From Candidatus Sumerlaeota bacterium (GTDB lineage: Bacteria; UBP6; UBA1177), in the NCBI GenBank assembly GCA_007136595.1, contig SLGQ01000287.1:1-10489 (forward strand): a DNA stretch of 10,489 nucleotides, read 5' to 3'. Position numbers and translations under genes: made by a program. The notes under the pieces are model-generated. The model saw only the letters and a list, made by a program, of their open reading frames with translations, had not been told where the DNA came from and did not search any database. How positions within the stretch are numbered: the stretch's first letter is position 1; each line of letters opens with the position of its first letter. This document shows positions 6,981 through 10,489 of this stretch, piece by piece.

Positions 6981-8516
6981 TTATTTAGAGCTTTGTTCTG
7001 CGTTGATGTATATTTTTCTGAACACAACAAGTGCTATCGGAGTTATAACAGCAAAAGCACCGACAATTACCCAAACCATATGCTGATTCGGATAGTGCTC
7101 AAGTCCTGGAGGTAAACCTTCGGGAGTATAAGTGTCAACAAGCCATCCTGAAAGAGGTCCGACGAAAAGTCTTGATGCGAACCAGGGAAGAACAGCAAGA
7201 GAAAGGTAAGAAGCCTCTTTTCCTACCGGAGCTATCTGAGCAGTGAACTGCATAAGTCTTGGAGACCAGAAAGCTTCTCCAATTGTGAAAACAACAATGA
7301 AAGCTATAAGAGAAAAATAAAGAGGAGTCTGTCTTTCAACAGGAACATTAAGCCATCTGTCATAAACAAGTTCTCCAAACCATGTATCAGTCAGGAAAGC
7401 AAAATAATCGGGAGGAATAGCGGCTATAAAAACCGCAAGTGCAGATATCAATGTTCCCCAGAACATCATTGTATAGCTTGATATTTTCTTAGTAAGTGCG
7501 GCAACAAGAGGAACTAGGAAAACAATCATTGTGGGGTTGAGAACACCGTAAATACTTCCAACTCTGGCACCTTCTCCAAGAATTCTGATACCGTATTTCG
7601 GGAATGTATAGTGGAAATGTTCAAAAACAAGTCTCACAAATACTGTCATTCCAAGCATGAAAATGAAAACCCAGAAAGCTTTTTCTCCAAAAACAGATTT
7701 CATTTTTGCAAAAGTATCTCTTGCTGTGTTTTTTATCGTGCTTACAAAAGCATTTACAAAGTTTCCGCCATCCCCTATTCTTGCTGTAGGAGTAACAACG
7801 ACACCCCTGTCTTCTGTCATTTCAACACCGTCTCTCATAAGAAGAATGGCTATGAGGTCGGGGATATTAATGAAGAAACCGATAAGAATAATAAGCTGGT
7901 AAGTTGAAAGCTGCACACCTATCAAAGGAAGTGTTGCACCGGCAGTTTCTCCGAATATTCCTCTCATTGTATCAAACAACTGTGCACCGACCGCCCAACC
8001 GATATTCATAAGGGTATAGAAAAGACCGAACCCGAGAGCCGCAGTTTCTTTTGTGGTAAACCTTTTAATACCGACAGAAAGAACAGGACCGGTAATTGCA
8101 ATTCCAAAAGCCATCGGGAAAAAACCTAAAAGGAAAGCAAGATAAATGTTCGGCATAAAAGGCATCAATATCCTTGAAAACAGAAGCGTATAAGCACCGA
8201 AAAGGAGCGTTTTCTTGATACCTATGGAATCACAGACCGGACCCACGATCATAACCATCAGGGTTACCATAACTCCGTAAGATCCCATGAATGTTCCTGC
8301 TGCAATGTCAGAAAGTCCCATATCTGCAGAGAGATACAGAATAAAAGAAATGTTAATTGCACCGTAAGCAGAATACTCAGTTACTTTTGTAAAAAATAAC
8401 AGATAGATCTCATAAGGGCAGCCTTTCAGTCCTTTTGCATAGCTCCAAATAATGTAAACTAGTGCAACAAGAAGGATAACGGCACCACCGTAAATCACAA
8501 AATCGAGTGTTTGCAT
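6981..8516 (-). CDS. MFS transporter, POT-like
   Basis: A 511-residue inner-membrane permease of the major facilitator superfamily. It has an extra N-terminal helix (about 6-27), then about 12 helices in two halves separated by a cytoplasmic loop (about 228-280). Between helices 2 and 3 of the core is the motif-A-like GPVCDSIGIKKTL (92-104). TEYSAYGAINISFILYL (46-62) recalls the first helix of proton-coupled oligopeptide (POT/PTR2) transporters, and GEAFWSPRLMQFTAQIAP (413-430) recalls a second POT signature (GE-x-SP...AP). The canonical ExxERFxYY motif is incomplete, so peptide transport is only suggested and the substrate is unknown. The start at 8516 has GGAGAA (8521-8526) 4 bases upstream. 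The gene stands alone: it converges with the polyprenyl synthase gene across 46 bases and follows queH on the same strand after a 110-base gap. Confidence 0.85.
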   Translation of the reverse strand: MQTLDFVIYGGAVILLVALVYIIWSYAKGLKGCPYEIYLLFFTKVTEYSAYGAINISFILYLSADMGLSDIAAGTFMGSYGVMVTLMVMIVGPVCDSIGIKKTLLFGAYTLLFSRILMPFMPNIYLAFLLGFFPMAFGIAITGPVLSVGIKRFTTKETAALGFGLFYTLMNIGWAVGAQLFDTMRGIFGETAGATLPLIGVQLSTYQLIILIGFFINIPDLIAILLMRDGVEMTEDRGVVVTPTARIGDGGNFVNAFVSTIKNTARDTFAKMKSVFGEKAFWVFIFMLGMTVFVRLVFEHFHYTFPKYGIRILGEGARVGSIYGVLNPTMIVFLVPLVAALTKKISSYTMMFWGTLISALAVFIAAIPPDYFAFLTDTWFGELVYDRWLNVPVERQTPLYFSLIAFIVVFTIGEAFWSPRLMQFTAQIAPVGKEASYLSLAVLPWFASRLFVGPLSGWLVDTYTPEGLPPGLEHYPNQHMVWVIVGAFAVITPIALVVFRKIYINAEQSSK

Positions 8517-8585
8517 TGGTTTCTCCGTAAATAATTATAGTTCAACGACACCACATTTTTGCACGAACAAAAAAAGTAACTTAAA

Positions 8586-8613
8586 AACATATCCTTTTTT
8601 GATTTATTTTCAA
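8586..8613 (-). promoter_or_regulatory. Possible promoter of the MFS gene
   Basis: Read on the minus strand, TTGAAA (8613-8608) is separated by 16 bases from TATGTT (8591-8586), giving a leader of about 60 bases before the start at 8516. An alternative -10, a perfect TATAAT at 8539-8534, has no recognisable -35 and would start transcription almost at the ribosome binding site. The whole gap (8517-8626) is very A/T-rich, so chance matches are likely. Confidence 0.35.
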
Positions 8614-8626
8614 GATTTTATTTCAT

Positions 8627-9181
8627 TTAAGTTGTTTTTCTTTCATCTTTACTGAAGCTGCACCCACAGTAATTTTGCCGATACAACTCATACTCTTTTG
8701 ATAAAGCTACAGATTTTCTGTAATCCCATTTCTCAAGGAACCAGTTGATACAGAATTTTTCTGATAGCAAAGCACCCGTTTCATTGAGCCACTCAAAATT
8801 TTTATGGGGACTTATTGAAAGAGTTGTCGTAACATGACTGCATTTTTCTTTTTCTGCAATTTTAAAAGAGCTTAACAGTCTGATGTAATAGCATATTCTG
8901 CATCTCAGCCCCCCTTCCCCGCTAAGAGAAAGAGGTTCGACCATTGATATCCAGGCATCATGATCATATTCACCTTTCAAAAGATCTATCTCTGTCCCAT
9001 ACCTTTTAACAATATACTGCTTCAACTCAACATACCTTTTATCTTCTTCTAAAAAAGGATGAATGTTGGGATTGTAGTAATAAAGCAAAATATCCGATAG
9101 AGGAAAATCTGACATCACCTGTTCAAGAGTTGCTGTTGCACAAGGAGCGCAGCAAACATGAATAAGTATCTTTGATTTCAT
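8627..9181 (-). CDS. queH: Epoxyqueuosine reductase QueH
   Basis: QueH (formerly DUF208) reduces epoxyqueuosine to queuosine in the wobble position of certain tRNAs, the last step of queuosine synthesis, and replaces the unrelated cobalamin-dependent QueG. The 184-residue product is full length and has the family signatures in order: HVCCAPC (8-14), YYYNPNIHP (34-42), GEGGLRCRICYYIRL (88-102), TTTLSISPHKN (118-128), and a C-terminal YRQNYCGCSFS (167-177). C10, C11, C14, C94, C97, C172 and C174 are the conserved cysteines expected to serve the iron-sulfur cluster, metal and redox functions; their exact roles are not separated here. Its ATG overlaps the TGA of the mlaC-like gene in an ATGA (9181-9178), and there is no strong ribosome binding site, so translation is probably coupled. 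No other queuosine gene is visible in the window. Confidence 0.95.
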   Translation of the reverse strand: MKSKILIHVCCAPCATATLEQVMSDFPLSDILLYYYNPNIHPFLEEDKRYVELKQYIVKRYGTEIDLLKGEYDHDAWISMVEPLSLSGEGGLRCRICYYIRLLSSFKIAEKEKCSHVTTTLSISPHKNFEWLNETGALLSEKFCINWFLEKWDYRKSVALSKEYELYRQNYCGCSFSKDERKTT

Positions 9182-9900
9182 TTACTTTCAGGATTTTTTT
9201 TGGGAGGAGCAGATTTTTTTGGCGGCGCAGATTTGGGCTTGCTGTTATTTTTCCGTTTTTCTCTTATGACTCTGTCTATTTTTTTGATAAGCTCATCAAC
9301 TGTATTGTTTTTCATGTTTTTTCTAAACTGTTCACGATAGTTCCTTATCACACTTACAGTGTCAAGTTCAATATCAAAAGCTTTATAAACACCGTCAACA
9401 AGGTGCATGTGATATACAAGTTCATATATTACCGGACGACCTCTGTGGATCACTTGGATTTCTGATGTTATATATACACTTTCGGGAACACCTCTCATAT
9501 ATTTTTTCCTTACACCTTTTTCGATATACTTCTTTTCATAAGCTTTATTATAAAAAGTATCTTCAAGATAAAGCTCTGTAAAAAGTTCTTTGATTTTCTC
9601 AAAAAGCTCTTCTCTTTTAGGTTCCGGAGTTTGTTCCCATACATCATCAATTATATAGTGGGCAATAAATTTGTAATCAATAAGTTCTTCCACTGTTTTC
9701 TTGATCGCCGCATCTTTTCTCTTAAATTCAGCAGTTCCTTTTTTAGGTTTGACATTTGCCCATTTTTCAAGAACCTGCTCTTTAGCTTCAAGATATTTAA
9801 GAGCAGCAGCAGGATCAAGTTTGGATTTTTCCGGCTCAGCTTTAGCAATTAAAGAAAAAACCATTAAAATTAAAAGTGAAAAACAAATAATTTTTTTCAT
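9178..9900 (-). CDS. mlaC: MlaC-like periplasmic phospholipid-binding protein
   Basis: MlaC (Ttg2D) proteins carry phospholipid through the periplasm between the inner-membrane MlaFEDB complex and the outer membrane. The 240-residue product has a signal peptide (residues 1-21, likely cut after AKA). The MlaC fold follows at about 30-210: LIDYKFIAHYIIDDVWEQ (73-90), TPEPKREELFEKIKELF (91-107), a VYITSEIQV strand (142-150) and the family hallmark TVSVIRNYREQF (181-192). The tail (214-240) is a Lys/Pro-rich extension with SAPPKK twice (224-235); it lies outside the folded domain. Three ATGs in tandem (9906, 9903, 9900) can start the gene. ATG 9900 has the best spacing to the G-rich site at 9907-9915, while ATG 9906 gives a 4-base overlap with the TolC-like gene. 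Its neighbours, TolC-like upstream and QueH downstream, are on the same transcript. Confidence 0.88.
   Translation of the reverse strand: MKKIICFSLLILMVFSLIAKAEPEKSKLDPAAALKYLEAKEQVLEKWANVKPKKGTAEFKRKDAAIKKTVEELIDYKFIAHYIIDDVWEQTPEPKREELFEKIKELFTELYLEDTFYNKAYEKKYIEKGVRKKYMRGVPESVYITSEIQVIHRGRPVIYELVYHMHLVDGVYKAFDIELDTVSVIRNYREQFRKNMKNNTVDELIKKIDRVIREKRKNNSKPKSAPPKKSAPPKKNPESK
9196..9231 (-). repeat. Two-copy coding repeat for SAPPKK in the MlaC-like tail
   Basis: Two adjacent 18-base units each encode Ser-Ala-Pro-Pro-Lys-Lys. The copies differ at some third codon positions, so the duplication is not fresh or the peptide is under selection. Confidence 0.7.
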
Positions 9901-9902
9901 CA

Positions 9903-10489
9903 TCATTCCGCCCCCGTAAATTCAACTATCTCTTCGACCTTGCTATTATAATCGAAAACTGACTGAATATAAAGATACTCGCTTTCAAAAAAAGCTTTCA
10001 ACGATGCTATCAGGTCGTCAGTATTTGAAAATCCTCCGCCATAATTTGCCATTTCTGCCGTCATCCACCCTTTTGCGATCCTTCTTGCATTCCCGAGATG
10101 CTCTATCCTGGACTCTATCGATCTCAGATCGTTATACTTTCTTTTTATTTCAAGAGGAACTGTCTTTTCAAGAAACCTTGCCTGTGCTTTCATTGAATTC
10201 CAATCAGCTCTTGATCTCTGGACAACTCTTGCCTGTTCAAGAAAATTCAAATTAAATGTCAGCCCGATACCTATTTCTCCGTCAGAACCATTATAAGGAG
10301 AGTTGGCATAAGGATAATCATTTTCATATACAGAGCTGGTATATCTCACAGAATATCTTCCAGCAAGACCAAAATCAGGAAGCAGTTTTGCAATTTCAAG
10401 ACGGTAAAGACTTTCATAAGCTTGAAGACCGCTCTCCAAATATTTTGCCTGCGGACTTGACATAAACATATAGTCAACAATATCATCAA
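9903..10489 (-). CDS. TolC-family outer-membrane protein, C-terminal part (start outside window)
   Basis: The frame stays open to the window edge, so only the last 194 or so codons are present; the ATG at 10469 is an internal methionine. Numbering from that methionine, the fragment shows one TolC structural repeat: a helix (about 8-27), LLPDFGLAGRYSVRY leading into a barrel strand (29-43), an acidic, aromatic extracellular loop (44-64), a second strand GIGLTFNLNF (67-76), then a long helix pair (QARVVQRSRADW onward, 79-170). The PDFGL and GxGLxFNLNF signatures are typical of outer-membrane efflux proteins (OEP/TolC family). It would form the trimeric outer-membrane channel of an efflux, secretion or lipid-transport system. 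The TGA overlaps the first ATG of the mlaC-like gene (9906-9903). The partner pump is not in the window; the neighbour suggests an MCE/Mla-type system. Confidence 0.82.
   Translation of the reverse strand, partial: DDIVDYMFMSSPQAKYLESGLQAYESLYRLEIAKLLPDFGLAGRYSVRYTSSVYENDYPYANSPYNGSDGEIGIGLTFNLNFLEQARVVQRSRADWNSMKAQARFLEKTVPLEIKRKYNDLRSIESRIEHLGNARRIAKGWMTAEMANYGGGFSNTDDLIASLKAFFESEYLYIQSVFDYNSKVEEIVEFTGAE
9907..9915 (-). promoter_or_regulatory. Unusual G-rich ribosome binding site of the mlaC-like gene
   Basis: GGGGGCGGA lies directly before three tandem ATG codons, overlapping the last codons of the TolC-like gene. Measured from its end, the three starts are 0, 3 and 6 bases away, so the third ATG (9900) is best placed. 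It is one of the few G-rich runs in an A/T-rich region. Confidence 0.5.

Noticed and set aside
6966..6993. AAGCT/AGCTT inverted repeat between the convergent genes as a terminator
   Set aside because: The stem is only 5 bp with an 18-base loop and no U-tract follows in either direction.
8569..8600. A-run/T-run inverted repeat after queH as a terminator
   Set aside because: The stem would be almost only A-T pairs with a long loop, which is expected by chance in such A/T-rich sequence.

Overview
The window (about 10.5 kb, visibly A/T-rich at roughly 38-40% G+C by eye) comes from a Gram-negative-type (diderm) bacterium. The envelope genes show this: an MlaC-like periplasmic lipid carrier, a TolC-family outer-membrane protein and a membrane protein with a periplasmic AgmX/PglI (TonB-like) C-terminal domain. 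AgmX/PglI domains and secreted proteins with DCPxxxxCxxGxC cysteine motifs are frequent in Myxococcota and related 'deltaproteobacterial' lineages. The low G+C argues against a classical myxobacterium, so an uncultured, perhaps anaerobic, relative is a reasonable but unproven guess.

Layout. 105-1112 (+): an exported, acidic, very cysteine-rich protein of unknown function with two internal repeats and an odd GCSAIKI tail. 1148-1176: a good sigma70-type promoter. 1210-6934 (+): a compact four-gene operon, namely a GYF-TM-AgmX/PglI membrane protein, the recombination protein RadA, an SLC12-type cation-chloride cotransporter and a trans-polyprenyl diphosphate synthase. The last three junctions are a 13-bp gap, a 4-nt overlap and an 11-nt overlap. 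6981-8516 (-): a converging MFS transporter with POT-like features. 8627-10489 (-): a second tight operon, tolC-like (5' end outside the window), mlaC-like and queH, joined by 4-nt ATGA-type overlaps or near-contacts.

How the genes may work together. The minus-strand operon looks like the tail of an MCE/Mla-type lipid-trafficking locus, in which TolC-like and MlaC-like proteins often sit beside mlaE/F/D genes; these would lie beyond position 10489. QueH (queuosine tRNA modification) rides along with it. The plus-strand operon mixes membrane, DNA-repair and isoprenoid functions with no obvious single pathway; its tight coupling suggests co-expression rather than a shared biochemical role.

I see no tRNA or rRNA gene, insertion sequence, CRISPR array or phage gene. 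No stretch over 300 bases lacks a gene. Nothing here is a clear-cut new defence or mobile system. The most interesting items are the cysteine-rich protein with its truncated sorting-like tail, the GYF-AgmX/PglI fusion, and the bacterial SLC12 transporter that keeps NKCC-like sodium and potassium site residues.
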